Origin: Hygrophila difformis
Lineage: Eukaryota; Streptophyta; Magnoliopsida; Lamiales; Acanthaceae
Reading direction: 5' to 3'
Assembly (NCBI GenBank): GCA_030278955.1
Contig: JAOANR010000011.1
Span: forward strand, 34,042,403-34,106,402
DNA: 64,000 nucleotides
In this document: positions 10,201 through 20,445 of the stretch, in pieces
Numbering within the stretch: position 1 is the stretch's first letter
How the letters are laid out: every line of letters begins with the position of its first letter
Position numbers and translations under genes: made by a program
The notes under the pieces: generated by a model
Database searches by the model: none
Seen by the model: only the letters and a program-made list of their open reading frames with translations
What the model was told of the DNA's origin: nothing

Positions 10201-11316
10201 GCATTGTACGGATTGAAACAAGCTCCAAGGGCTTGGTATAGTCGCATCGAAGCTTATTTTCTAAAAGAAGGCTTCCACAAGTGTCCTTATGAGCATACAC
10301 TTTTTACAAAGGTTGGTGATGAAGGTAAATTAATTATTGTCTGCCTGTATGTCGATGATTTGATCTTTACTGGAAGTGATGCTGCAATGTTTGCCACATT
10401 CAAGCAATCCCTCATGACGGAATTCGATATGACTGATCTTGGGATGCTTCATTATTTTTTGGGCATTGAAGTGGTGCAATCTGGAGATGGAATTTTTATT
10501 TCTCAAAAGAAATATGTACAAGAAATCTTAGACAGGTTTCAAATGGAAAATTGCAATTCTGTTGGCACGCCAACTGAATTGGGTGTAAAGCTTGTTCGTA
10601 ATCCTGGAGGGAAGAAAGTTAACAGCACCATTTACAAGCAAATTGTGGGAAGCTTGATGTATTTAACAGCAACAAGACCAGACATCATGCATGCTGTAAG
10701 TTTGATCAGTAGGTATATGGAATGCCCAAAGGAAACTCATCTCTTAGCTGCCAAGAGGATACTTCGGTATTTAAAAGGCACTGCAAGCTATGGTTTGTTC
10801 TACAGGAAAGGGGGGAAATCTGATTTACTTGGTTTCACAGACAGTGATTATGCAGGTGATAAAGACGATCGGAAGAGCACTTCAGGATATGTTTTTATGT
10901 TGGGCTCATGTGCTATCTCATGGTCTTCAAAGAAGCAACCAATTGTCACTTTATCTACAACTGAAGCTGAGTTTGTGTCTGCAACAGCTTGTGCTTGTCA
11001 AGCAATTTGGTTGAGGAAAATTCTTGAAACACTGCACTCATCACAGCAAGGAGCAACTACTATTTTGTGTGATAATAATTCAGCGATCAAACTTTCAATG
11101 AATCCAGTTTTACATGGCCGAAGCAAACATATAGATGTGCGGTATCATTACTTGAGGGACCTCACAAAGGATGGCGTCATTGAGCTAGTTTATTGCAAGA
11201 GTGAAGACCAAGTTGCTGATATATTTACAAAATCTCTAAAGCTAGCTACATTTCAGAAGTTAAGAAGTTTGCTTGGAATCTGCAGTTTGGAAGTTTTTCC
11301 CTTGAGCAAATTGTGA
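7237..11316 (+). CDS. Intact gag-pol polyprotein of copia-1 (1359 aa)
   Basis: Single frame from an ATG two bases downstream of the primer binding site. Domains in order: gag with SIPRFDGHYDHW near the N-terminus; Gly/Arg-rich tract about 219-260; CCHC knuckle C285-x2-C-x4-H-x4-C298; aspartic protease with LDTGCSNHM (D339); integrase zinc site (H near 470, C503 and C506) and catalytic D534, D597, E633 (D-x35-E); reverse transcriptase with FQLDVKSAFLHGDL, LYGLKQAPRAWY and YVDD (1038-1041); RNase H with TDSDYAGD near 1200 and a C-terminal SKHIDVRYH block. This is the Ty1/copia order (integrase before reverse transcriptase), similar to TNT1-94-type annotations. No stops or frameshifts. The AT-rich third positions match the surroundings. 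Confidence 0.97.
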   Translation: MATDNFVQPSIPRFDGHYDHWSMLMENFLRSKEYWQVVSEGIVEPAAGAVTTNAQRLELEGLRLKDLKAKNYLFQAIDRSILGTILCKDSSKQIWDSMKKKYEGSTRAKRQQLQALRSEFETLRMKSGESVTDYISRTMSIVNKMRIYGDKTDDVAVVEKILRSMTPKFNFVVCAIEESHVIEDLSIDELQSSLLIHERKICQQETDEQALKASTEDHSTTRGGRGRGNGRARGGGGRGRGNNDRNYQNRQPRDESNSQWRGKGRGGHQYTSSRTQSVDKSNVECYRCHKYGHYRSECRVKLPKEQGEKTNFAENEEEVSLLMVCHTREETQKGLWYLDTGCSNHMCGDKSAFSILDESISDTVKFGDDSKISVKGKGDITIQTRDNGVQTISNVLFVPDLRTNLLSIGQLQEKGYEILIRDGVCKIQDKKLGLIAQSYMTANRMFPLEIHAVANACFSAKLKNDSWLWHFRYGHLHFGGLKTLQQKKMVTGLPEICIPSQVCEECVISKQHREPFQKGNSWRARKPLELVHSDLCGPISPTSNGGKRYFISFIDDFSRKSWVYFLHEKSEALTAFKSFKALVEKEAGTPIKMLRSDRGGEYISDDFVAFCDKQGIRRQLTAAYSPQQNGICERKNRTILNMVRSLLSRSGVPKTFWSEAVNWSVHILNRSPTVAVQDITPQEAWCHQKPKVDYFRIFGCLAYAYVPDQKRKKLDDKGEKCIFLGVSENSKAYKLYNPITKKIVVSRDVVFDEDHFWSWEANSIAQPIQVDFDGDDENTGQQPLEQRQMEEPIEQEQIEQQPIAPTNERPRRNMRRPAWMEDYEVEGINEEDIAYFALFADCDPVAFEEAVKEPKWRTAMNEEIAAIEHNNTWELTELPKGQKTIGVKWIYKTKLKENGKVNKYKPRLVAKGYKQEFGVDYKEVFAPVARHDTIRLVIALAAQNSWPIFQLDVKSAFLHGDLEENVYVDQPPGYVKSGHEHKVYKLKKALYGLKQAPRAWYSRIEAYFLKEGFHKCPYEHTLFTKVGDEGKLIIVCLYVDDLIFTGSDAAMFATFKQSLMTEFDMTDLGMLHYFLGIEVVQSGDGIFISQKKYVQEILDRFQMENCNSVGTPTELGVKLVRNPGGKKVNSTIYKQIVGSLMYLTATRPDIMHAVSLISRYMECPKETHLLAAKRILRYLKGTASYGLFYRKGGKSDLLGFTDSDYAGDKDDRKSTSGYVFMLGSCAISWSSKKQPIVTLSTTEAEFVSATACACQAIWLRKILETLHSSQQGATTILCDNNSAIKLSMNPVLHGRSKHIDVRYHYLRDLTKDGVIELVYCKSEDQVADIFTKSLKLATFQKLRSLLGICSLEVFPLSKL

Positions 11317-11357
11317 TTGTATAAACCAAAGATGAATCTTTGGTTTAAGGGAGGGTT

Positions 11358-11723
11358 TGTTAGTGAGTTTGGCTGTTACGATTGTTGGAGTTAATCTTCA
11401 TGACTGTTACACAGGAGGAGAACGTGGAGCTGTTACAAGAGAAGAAGTTTCATCATTTGGCTGTTACAAGTTCATCATTTTTATGTAGCAGTTTCATCTT
11501 ATTTATCAGTTTTATTTTGGAGTGTGCAAATTCATAGCATTTAGAGGCTGCCCATATCCTTAGCATTAGTGGTAGTCTTTTATTGTCATTTACTATGTTT
11601 TGTCTTTAAATAGTGTGTATCCGATGGTATTGAGATCAATGCAGTAAAGTTTTTCCTCAGATTTCATATACTTCATACTTGATTTATTTTCTATCATAGA
11701 GCAGTAGCTCTTTCTTGCTATCA
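11358..11723 (+). repeat. 3' LTR of copia-1
   Basis: 366 bp, offset 4501 from the 5' LTR and without visible differences. With zero substitutions the insertion is very recent on any plant LTR clock. Confidence 0.95.
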
Positions 11724-11818
11724 CCACGCACATTACCAACCCAAACATGAAAACCACGGTTCGCAAGGACAAATCCCTATGATTGATTCTGGGAATCCAT
11801 AAACCATGCATCTCCTCC

Positions 11819-12830
11819 CTGTTTAAATGAATATGATACGTTCTGTTGCTACCCAGCAAGATTAGTCATTACAAATTATTTTGGTATAAGCATCATGTTA
11901 CAAGCATCACGCTGATGATGGAAAATAAATACAGCTGAGCTTCCCACTAATTAGATTATTGATATTCGTTGAAGTGGAACGCCTCGAATGATATTTTTAT
12001 CTAGTAATACTTTGTTTGACATTTGTCTTCGCTTCCTAGATTCTGTTTTTCAGGCAATTCATCAAACAAGTAGTGTGCGGTAAAATAATTCAAGTTTGGC
12101 AAACTCAGCAACTCATATTATATTAGGCAAAGAAACAAGCTTTAATCACTCTTGGAGTTAATTCATGATGGACATTCAAAATATTCAAGTGCATACTCAG
12201 GCATTGAAGGGATTTCCAACAAGGCAATGGCATCAAGCGATTCAGCAGACATGACACCAGAAAATTTTCTTCTCAATAGAATCTGTCATAAATCAAAATA
12301 TCCACATGATATTATGTGCAAAATCAATTACCCCACAGTAAACATTGTTAATGTTTGCGTCTTCAAACTCACCATTTCGAATTAGCACCCAATAATTCAT
12401 TGAAATCAACCCAACTGATTCACAATTCAAAATTCAAGAACTTAAGTTCATTCAACAACACCAAAATCATCCAATTCTACCCAAAACCAAAATCAACACT
12501 TCGAATTCAATTCTAACCATTTCAGCAAATACTCAAAGCAAGGAATCAACCAACACCCAGCCTGTCCAACATTTGAAAATCAAACCCCCAACACATCTTA
12601 CCGAAGCTAACAAACCCAATTGAACAAGTGCTCAATAAATTCCAACAAAGTATTGAATAATTAACAATCCAAAATTCATTTAACAAAAGAATTCAAAGAA
12701 ACCCATTTCCAAAATGTAAATTCAAAACCAAAAAAAAAAAAAAAAAAAAACCAAAACCAAAACCACAATTGAATACAAAATGCTCAACCACCGCCAGCCG
12801 CCATCTCCACTTTCCACCCACCATGTGCCG
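11819..12830. other. No gene recognised; AC-rich host DNA
   Basis: Lies upstream of the lipase pseudogene on its strand. It contains a long CCAA/AAC-rich stretch (12400-12770) and an A-tract of about 21 bases at 12729-12750. N-terminal lipase exons would be expected around here but I could not identify them. It ends at the TSD CCATG (12826-12830) of gypsy-2. Confidence 0.5.
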
Positions 12831-14139
12831 TAGATCGAAACTTGCTTAGTGACAATATCCGGATTAGTGTTAATGAATTTTAGGGTTAGGTAAAATGATG
12901 ATTAGAAGGATAGGAATATGGAAGATGATGAAGAACAAGAACACACACAAAAATATGGATATAACATAAGATGATGAAACTAAATTGCAAGATATAGAAT
13001 AAGAAGCTTATGAATGAAGGGGACCCGAACTTGCCAAGGGAAATGAGACTAACTCAAGACAAATGGCTTCCTTCAAGTGCATCATTCATGACAATCCATC
13101 GAGCAAGCTTCCGAACTTGATGGCATGTAGGAAGTGAGCATGAACTCAAGACAAACACGGATGGGGGAGAACACCTTTGAGAGAGTGTTCTCGGTTTTGA
13201 AATTTGGATTTCAATATTAAGCAAAGTTGGATAACAATGGTGTGGGAGGATATATATATAGTACAAGCCACAGGGAAAGCAAGAAAATACATTAAATATA
13301 ATGTTGAGCTCAAAATAGCCAAATACACAAGTGATGCGGTTTAATAGGGCAAACAAAAACAGTAGAGAGGCGATGCGAAATAAACGATGCGGTTTATACC
13401 GCCTCGGTCAGACCGCCTCGAGTGACCTTGGATCGCATATCTTCACTTGATTTGTCTTCACACCTCGATGCGGTTTAGGACAGTCGATGTGGTTTAAACC
13501 GCATCGAGGAGACCGCCTCGAGCTGCTCTGATCTCGATTTTTTCATTTAAGATCGATGCGGTTTAGGCCATGCGATGCGGATTATACCGCATCGTGGAGA
13601 CCGCATCGATTCTTCGGACTTGGCTGCTTTCAACAAAAAGGGGGTGCATGCGGTTTGAGTGATGCGGTTTAAACCGCATTGCCTAGACCGCATGCACTCG
13701 ATCGCATGTGTTGGATTTTGGACTCCTCTTCCTGGAATGGCTTGATGCGGTTTGTCGAGTCTGGCTTGATGCGGTTTATACCGCATGCATGCGGTTTAAA
13801 CCGCATTGGATAGTCCGCATCAATTCTTGAAAATTTCCCAAGTGTTGGATTTTTGGGCCTCTTCATGCTTGTTGGGCTTTCTTGTACATCCTAAGGCCTT
13901 TTTCCATCTTTATTTAATTCCGATGTGGGGGATCCATGTTAATGGATTCCGGGTTTGTCCGGGCTTGATCTATCCTGATCATTATTTGCAGTCTTTAGGC
14001 TTCCTGGGGCTCCAAGTTATCTGTTTCCTGCAAGAAAAATTTATATAGTGCATCAGAAAATTTCTTGGTCTTTTGTTTGGAAACTGGTCCTTCGGGGATT
14101 ATTGGAATAATTAATCCATTGGTTCTGGAGACTACGCCA
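12831..14139 (-). repeat. 3' LTR of gypsy-2 (1309 bp)
   Basis: Plus-strand ends TGCCGTAGATCG and GACTACGCCA. Roughly the inner 145 bp (13995-14139) encode the C-terminus of pol on the minus strand. The block 13330-13820 is packed with GATGCGGTTT words and their complements forming many overlapping palindromes. Confidence 0.9.
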
Positions 14140-14768
14140 TCCTCACCCCCTTGGGAAGATTGAGATATCAACCGATCAGAATCCAACTCATCATCCCTTT
14201 CGAAAAGAGATAAATCAGCAACATTGAAAATCGGATTAAAATTTAAATCATCAGGAAGTTCAATCCAATAAGCATTGTCGTTGATTTTCTCAAGGACTTT
14301 GTAAGGTCCTGTTCCGCGGGATGCGAGTTTGCCATGTGTCTGTGCAGGAAAACTCTCTTTTCTCATGTGCACCCAGACCCAATCTCCTGGTTTCAGCAAC
14401 AGCCTTTTCCTGCCCCTATTGGCAAATTTGGCATATGTCTCTGATGCCTTTAGCAAGTTGTTCCGAACATTCTGGTGCAGATCCTTGATCGCCTTAGCCG
14501 TGTCCCTGCCATTGAAGTTAAGATGCTCACTACTAGATAGTGGCAGAAAGTCTAGAGGGGTCATAGGGTTAAATCCATAAATAACCTCGAAGGGTGACAT
14601 GTGTGTGGCACGATGAATGTGGCGATTATAAGAAAATTCAATATACGGTAAGCATTCATCCCAACTTTTAGAACTTGAAGAAGTAATTATGCGTAGAAGG
14701 TTACCCAACACGCGATTCACCGCTTCTGTCTGTCCGTCCGTTTGAGGATGGTAAGACGTTGAGAACAA
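13995..14768 (-). pseudogene. gypsy-2 integrase C-terminal part, running into the 3' LTR
   Basis: Resumes with [13 protein letters not shown] (the Glu block) and continues through SFNYHRHIHRATHMSPFEV-like and KLASRGTGPYKVL regions to the stop at 13997-13995. Codons at 14152-14140 are at the same time the polypurine tract, and the last 48 codons lie in the LTR, so the polyprotein C-terminus is encoded in U3 of the 3' LTR. Confidence 0.85.
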
Positions 14769-15784
14769 TGTGTGCCCATCTCACGCCAAAAGCCTTTCCA
14801 GAAATAGCTTACGAACTTGGCATCTCGATCTGAAACAATTGACTTGGGTACTCCATGTAGACGTACCACTTCTCTGAAGAATAAATTTGAAATATGCCTG
14901 GCATCATTGGTCTTCGCACAAGGTATGAAGTGTGCCATTTTGGAGAATCGATCAACTACCACAAAGATCGAATCTTTGCCCCTTGCGGTCCGTGGTAGCC
15001 CAAGCACGAAGTCCATTGATATGTCTAGCCATGGTCCTTCTGGCACAGGTAATGCTTGATACAAGCCGTGGGGCTTGACAGTCGACTTGGCCTTCAGACA
15101 GACCAAGCACTTAGCAATGAAGCGAACAACCTGGGCCTGTATTTTCGGCCAGTAGAACTTTTCAACGAGGATTCCCAGAGTTGCATCCTTTACAAAGTGT
15201 CCCATGAGACCACCACCGTGAGCCTCTTGAATTAGAAACTCCCTGACAGATCTCTTTGGAATGCATAATCTATTACCAAAGTACAGGAACCCGTTCAGTT
15301 GGGAAAATTCCTTGAAACCATTTTGCTTTGTCATCTCATAAAGCACTCTAAAATCCTCGTCAGAGGTATATTGACTCTTGATGTGCTCAAAACCAACCAG
15401 ATGAGTAGTTACAAATGTTGCCAATGTTGTTCTCCTGGAGAGTGCATCTGCAACCACATTGTCCTTTCCTTTCTTATACTTAATCACGTAGGGGAAGGAC
15501 TCAATAAATGTACTCCATCGAGCGTGTCTTTTGCTCATTTGTCCCTGAACCCTTATGTGCTTAAGTGTTTCATGGTCAGTGTTGATCACAAATTCTCTTC
15601 CTCTTAGATAGTGCTGCCATGTCCTCAAAGATTGAACAACATCATATAATTCCTTGTCGTACGTGGAATAATTCAGTTGTGCTCCACTGAATTTCTCACT
15701 GTAGTATGCTATTGGTCTTCCTTCTTGGAGCAATACCGCTCCCATGCCCGTACCTGACGCGTCACGTTCAATTTCGAATGGCAA
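14717..15784 (-). pseudogene. gypsy-2 RNase H and integrase N-terminal part
   Basis: Open 355 codons. RNase H ([35 protein letters not shown]), then integrase with zinc-binding and core blocks ([47 protein letters not shown]). The integrase is cut by a frameshift around 14765 just before its third catalytic block. Confidence 0.88.
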
Positions 15785-16520
15785 ATCGAAATTTGGTAAT
15801 GCTAGACAGGTGCATAAGTGAGTTTATCCTTGAGGAGTTGAGGTGATCAAATGCCTTTTGCTGTGCTGGTCCCCACTTGAACGGAATGTCCTTTCTAAGT
15901 AGTGTAGTAATTGGGGCCGCAATGACACTAAACTGTGGAATGAATCTTCGAAAGAAACCACTCAAACCCAGAAAACTGCGATCTTCATGCACAGTGGTTG
16001 GCGGCTTCCAGTCAGATATAGCCTTGATCTTCGATTCGTCCACTTTCAGTCCATCTCTTCCCACGACAAATCCGAGAAATGTTACTTCCGGCACACAGAA
16101 ACTACACTTCTCAAAGTTGGTGTACAGGCGAACTTCTCTTAATCGATCGAGTACCTATTGCACATGATCTACATGATCGATTAGAGTACAGGTATAAATA
16201 AGAATGTCATCAAAATAGACTACAACAAATTTTCCTATAAACTGTCTAAGAATCTCATTCATCAAACACATAAATGTAGAGGGGGCATTTGTAAGACCGA
16301 ATGGCATCACGAGCCACTCATATAGACCAAACTTCGTTTTGAAGGCGGTCTTCCATTCCTCCCCTAGCTACATTCTAATTTGATGATATCCGCTCTTTAG
16401 ATCGATCTTCGTAAAAAGACTAGCACCACCAAGTTCATCTAGCATGTCGTCCAGTCGTGGAATTGGATGACGATGTTTGACCGTAATAGTGTTGACTGCT
16501 CGGCAATCAACACACATACG
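15768..16520 (-). pseudogene. gypsy-2 reverse transcriptase core with stops
   Basis: Continues in frame past the TGA. Conserved blocks are readable: [36 protein letters not shown] and the catalytic VVYFDDILI (around 16225-16200, YFDD intact). TAG codons interrupt it near 16368 and 16155. From 16094 the frame is open again (VTFLGFVVGRDGL, FLGLSGFFRRFI) and is lost by frameshift near 15780. Confidence 0.8.
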
Positions 16521-18056
16521 TCATTCGCCATTCTTCTTTGGAACAAGAAAAACTGGAACGGCACACGGATATAAACTTTCTCGAACCCAACCCTTTTCGA
16601 GCAAGGCTTGCACTTGCCGCTGAATCTCCTTTGTCTCTTCAGGATTCATGCGGTACGCGGGTCTGTTGGGGATCGAAGCTCCGGGCACAAAATCAATGCG
16701 ATGTTCCACGCCTCGGAGTGGTGGTAGGCCAGATGGCACTTCTTCTGGAAAAATATCTTGATTTCTGTCAAGCATCCTGGAAAATTCCAAAGGCAAATCA
16801 GGTGCAGTATGAACAGTTCTATTGAGAGATTCATCAGGTTTAATTAATGCAAGAAAACAGTGACCTGAGAAGTCAGGTTCCCGTGCTGCTTGCTGAAATG
16901 CAGTCTTGGTCAATATCAGACATTGATCCAAGTTCGATGAACTCTCGCCAACTTTGGCTTTTCCCCGCTCCTTCGCCTTATGGTCAGCTTCCACTTGAGC
17001 TATTTTGTTCTTGAGTTTTTCCTGGTCTAATCTAACAGCTTTTACAGACAAAGGTTTAAACAAATATTCCTTTTGTCCATGCTTAAAATATAAAATATTA
17101 GATTTTCCCCTGTAAGTGGCGTCCTTATCAAAAAGCCACGGTCTTCCAAGTAAAATGTGACACGCGTTCATGGGAACGACATCACATAATACTTTTTCAG
17201 AGTATGTCCCCTTTGTGATAGGGACCCATGCCTGTTGAGAGACCTTGGTTTTGCCAATGTTGTTCATCCAATGTAGCAAGTAGGGACTGGAATGCTCCTC
17301 TGTTGGCAGCTGCAATCTGCGCACAGTATATAAATTAACAATATTAGTGCAGCTACCGTTATCAACGATGACAGTGGCATTATTGCCCTGAATAGTGCAA
17401 CGATAATGGAAGAGATTCTCCCTTTGTTCGTTGGGTGATATTTCTGGCTCTCTGTAAGCATTTAAAGCCCTCATGGCTACCAGCAGATTCACGTCTTCTT
17501 CATTGTCCTCATTGATTTCTGGATTGACTGGTTCATCAATTTGATAGCGCTTCAGATCTTCATCACAGTCATCCTCGTCTTCTGAATCAACAACCTTGAA
17601 CACTCCTGGTTCAACCTCGATCACTGTTCTTTCATCCTCGCTTGTATTGAGTATGGCTACTCGTCTTGGATTATTGCATTCATTGGCATAATGGCCTTTC
17701 TTGCCGCATTTCCAACAAGTGATTTCCCTTTTGTCTTTGGCGGGTGGATGTTGTTCTCGGCCCTGGTTTCTGTTCCTATCTTCCCGGTTGTACTCCCTGA
17801 AATTCCTTCCCAATTCAAACCTTTTAGGCCTGTAACCTCCCTCATCACGAACCGGCGACGGTGTCAGCTGTGGGTTTTTGGACCTCTCTGCCCGCTCGAG
17901 TGGCCGAATAAACCATGGTTTGTTTGGGTTGTAACCGGTGGAACTCCGATGGGTTCTCCTCTTGAGTTGGGACTCAAACTTTGCAGCTTTTCTTACCAAA
18001 TCGGTGATGTTCACGTAACCTCTCATGTCCATTTCTTCAAAGATCTCGGGCCTCAA
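16521..18056 (-). pseudogene. gypsy-2 gag end, zinc knuckle, protease and start of reverse transcriptase
   Basis: Open for 511 residues. It shows a CCHC knuckle CWKCGKKGHYANEC (about 17717-17676), an acidic linker, a protease-like core IVDNGSCTNIV (about 17370) and the entry to reverse transcriptase (HRIDFVPGASIP, VPVFLVPKKNG). It ends at TGA 16523-16521, where family members have Trp, so the stop is a single-base nonsense change. The protease motif reads D-N-G rather than the more usual D-S/T/G-G. Confidence 0.85.
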
Positions 18057-19031
18057 ACCTTTACAAATCGGGCCAGTGTGATTAACGGGTCTTCATTGAA
18101 CTGTGCTCTCATTATGAGCATCTCCATTTCTCGGTAGTACTCTTCAACAGTTCTTGATTCCTGCTTCAAACTGATCACCCTCATGTATATGTCCGGCTTG
18201 TAGGTGGGAGGCACGAATCTTCTCTCCATGAATTGTAGAAAATATTCACAATCAGTGATCTGGGGTTGGCCGGCATTATGATGATCTGTTGTGAACTTTT
18301 GCCACCATAGTTGGGTGTATTCCTTGAATTCTTGAACTGCCAGTTCAATCTTCTTGAAATCGGAGTACTTGTGGCAGTTGTAAATCATCTCCATAGTGTT
18401 TTTCCACTCATGAAACTCATTAGGATCGCCGGTTCCCTTAAAAGTAGGAATGGTGAACTTAATGCATTGTAGATTGTCATCCACATCATCGGGGTCCTCT
18501 CTGTTCATTACAGGCGCATTTCGAGGCCTATTTGGCATCGATGGTGGAGGCATGGCTAAAGGATCATTGATGCGTAGTCCTTCGTCTGGTCGAGGGGGAG
18601 GAATCGGTGCCATTGGAGGTGGTCTTCAGACACCGGGGCCCTGTCGACGATCAAACGTTCCCAATTGCAATTTCCTCTTCCCTTTCAGCTATGGCATCCT
18701 CTGCCTCAGTCATGTCAGCTTCTTAGACTCGTCTACTACTTCCGGATGCTCCATTTTTCCCAGAGGTAGAAAGATGATAGAATGCATCTTCCAGTCTGCG
18801 TTCAACCCGCTGCATCAATCGCTGTGCCAAAGCCTCATCTTGTAATTTCATGCGTTCTGAAAATTTATTGCTCAGATTATCAATGCACTCATTTACATCA
18901 GTAATATTTGAAACATTAGCATCAAGAGTTTGCTTAAGGGTTTCGAAATCAGCCCTTTTAACAGTATTTTCGTTCATTGCTCGTAGCATCTCCGTGACAT
19001 CAGTCAAATTTGGCTCTGTATTACCTGCCAT
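18053..19031 (-). pseudogene. gag of gypsy-2, broken
   Basis: Starts MAGNTEPNLTDVTEMLR at 19031 with a helical N-terminal region. After a stop near 18725 and a frame change, a retrotransposon-gag domain follows (18613-18053) with LAVQEFKEYTQLWWQKF and QFMERRFVPP. The leading MAPIPPPRP at 18613 is an internal Met in this frame, not necessarily a native start. A small overlap with the next frame at 18056 marks another frameshift. Confidence 0.8.
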
Positions 19032-20445
19032 GATACTCAGAAAAGTAATAATATAGATATAATGTTGGTCAGAAAATAAGTGTTGAAATGTGTAGAGTGA
19101 ATTCTTAGATTTGCACTCAGTCTTGGTCCTCAACACCACTTCAGTTCGTCACCTGCTCAGATAGTTCAATCAGATGCAAGAGAAGTACACACAGATATTT
19201 GCACGCACAGTTCAAGAGTCAAATGAACTGTTCGACTCAATCAAAGAATGCGCAGATATGCATGTATGTACTGCAATCTGATCAAGTTCACAGTTTTAAA
19301 CAGTGATATTCGTCCCAATTTAGAAGTGGAAAACAAATGCTCACAAGCAAATTGCACTCGAGAACTAAACCCAATTTACTCAAATGACTTCTCGGGCTTG
19401 GTTTCACAAAATGCCAGTCACGATATCCACTTTATTGTACAAGTACTCAAGTGGCTTCTCGGGCTAGGTTTCAAATTGTGTCAGTCTGATATTCACTTTA
19501 TTGTAAATTCACTCAAAACACTCAAAATATGAAAGGGAAACATAATACTGGAGATGGGATTGCACAACAACACTTGAAACTTCTGGGAACAATCGATGTG
19601 GTTTCAATGGGGTCGATGTGGTTTATACCGCCTTGATGGAGACCGCCTCAATGCCTTGGACAAATTCTACTACTTGTGTGAGGCGATGCGGTTTAACTGG
19701 ACTTGATGCGGTTTTAAACCGCCTCAGTAGACCGCATCGAGTAGAGTTCCAGACTTGAAAATTTGGATGTTGCTTCTTGTTGAGGCGGTTTAATGGATGT
19801 GATGCGGTTCAATTCGTACCAAGAGGAGACCGCCTCGAGGAGAGAGAAAGGCTTGGCCTACAATTCTTGACTTTGTTCCTCCTTTTTCGGTTATGTGTCT
19901 GGTACTTCCTTGGAGAATTAAATGCAGTAGATTTCTTACAATATCCTCACACTAAACAAGGTGCCGAATTTGCATATGATTGGATATTTAATGATCATGG
20001 CTACACATACTAGCCTCTTCCATGCAAGATCAAACCATACTATTACATAATGTTTTGCCAAGAACACCTTGGATATCGGATGAACACTCCAAGAACACGG
20101 TATGAACACTCAACTCACAAAAATAATTTCTCACACTCCCAACCCGTAAACCCTTCACTGTTTGCTCTTAGTGATCTTGTTTAATCCAATGAACTCAAGC
20201 AATCATGCAAGCACATTCATACACGAGATTTGGATAACAAGACTAACACCAACAACAAACAAAACATACAAGATATAGAGAAAATGGGTATGGCCGAGAG
20301 CTATAAGACACACAAAGATGTTTAGGGTTTTATAGTTTTTAAAGAAAGAATAATACCACATAAAACTTGGAAAATAACAAGAGGATGTGGAGAAAAATCC
20401 TATTGCACTAACAAGTTTGGCTCTGATACCACATTTCTATATATA
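19032..20445. other. gypsy-2 leader region
   Basis: Between gag and the 5' LTR. Positions 19590-19830 contain a second set of GATGCGGTTT/AAACCGCATC words like those in the LTR. The primer binding site is at 20419-20431. No coding region recognised. Confidence 0.6.

Larger units (their letters stand above)
6857..11723 (+). mobile_element. copia-1: complete, young Ty1/copia retrotransposon
   Basis: 4867 bp, flanked by the 5-bp target duplication CCACG (6852-6856 and 11724-11728). Two 366-bp LTRs (TGTTAG...CTATCA) look identical by eye. The primer binding site TGGTATCAGAGC (7224-7235) begins one base after the left LTR and ends one base before the polyprotein start codon. A polypurine tract (AAGGGAGGG, 11347-11355) precedes the right LTR. 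One uninterrupted gag-pol frame is present. Everything visible is consistent with an element able to move, inserted into an already dead lipase exon. Expression cannot be judged. Confidence 0.97.
5895..11818 (-). pseudogene. Broken acid-lipase-like gene (alpha/beta hydrolase), split by copia-1
   Basis: Minus-strand exons with splice sites are recognisable. Exon i: 11818-11724, interrupted by copia-1, then resuming 6856-6807 (GGDAWF and GFHVWVGNVRG motifs, then SHGHVSLS). Exon ii: 6518-6408 (FWNRSWQDLALYNLGEMIRY, ending at the nucleophile GHS). Exon iii: 6314-6171 (GTIMSLVALTQPDI, ALLCPISYLDHITAPFVLR). Exon iv: about 5990-5899 (CDGHHLDCDDLLSSI). These match plant triacylglycerol/steryl-ester lipases of the LIP1 type, which are about 390 residues with a GHSQG elbow. 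Damage includes TAG at 6410-6408 in place of the Gln codon after the catalytic Ser, another TAG in exon i (about 11780), a frame problem in exon iv and the 4.9-kb insertion. The N-terminal exons and the C-terminal Asp/His exons were not found. The minus-strand Helitron end at 5419 makes capture by a Helitron possible. Confidence 0.85.

Noticed and set aside
7262..11014. Many 60-120 codon frames on both strands within the copia-1 polyprotein
   Set aside because: Shadows of the real 1359-codon frame.
13547..13866. Open frames rich in KPH, RIK and CGINRI on the minus strand (also 21181-21500)
   Set aside because: They are translations of the GATGCGGTTT palindrome array in the gypsy-2 LTRs, and appear in both LTRs only because the LTRs are copies.
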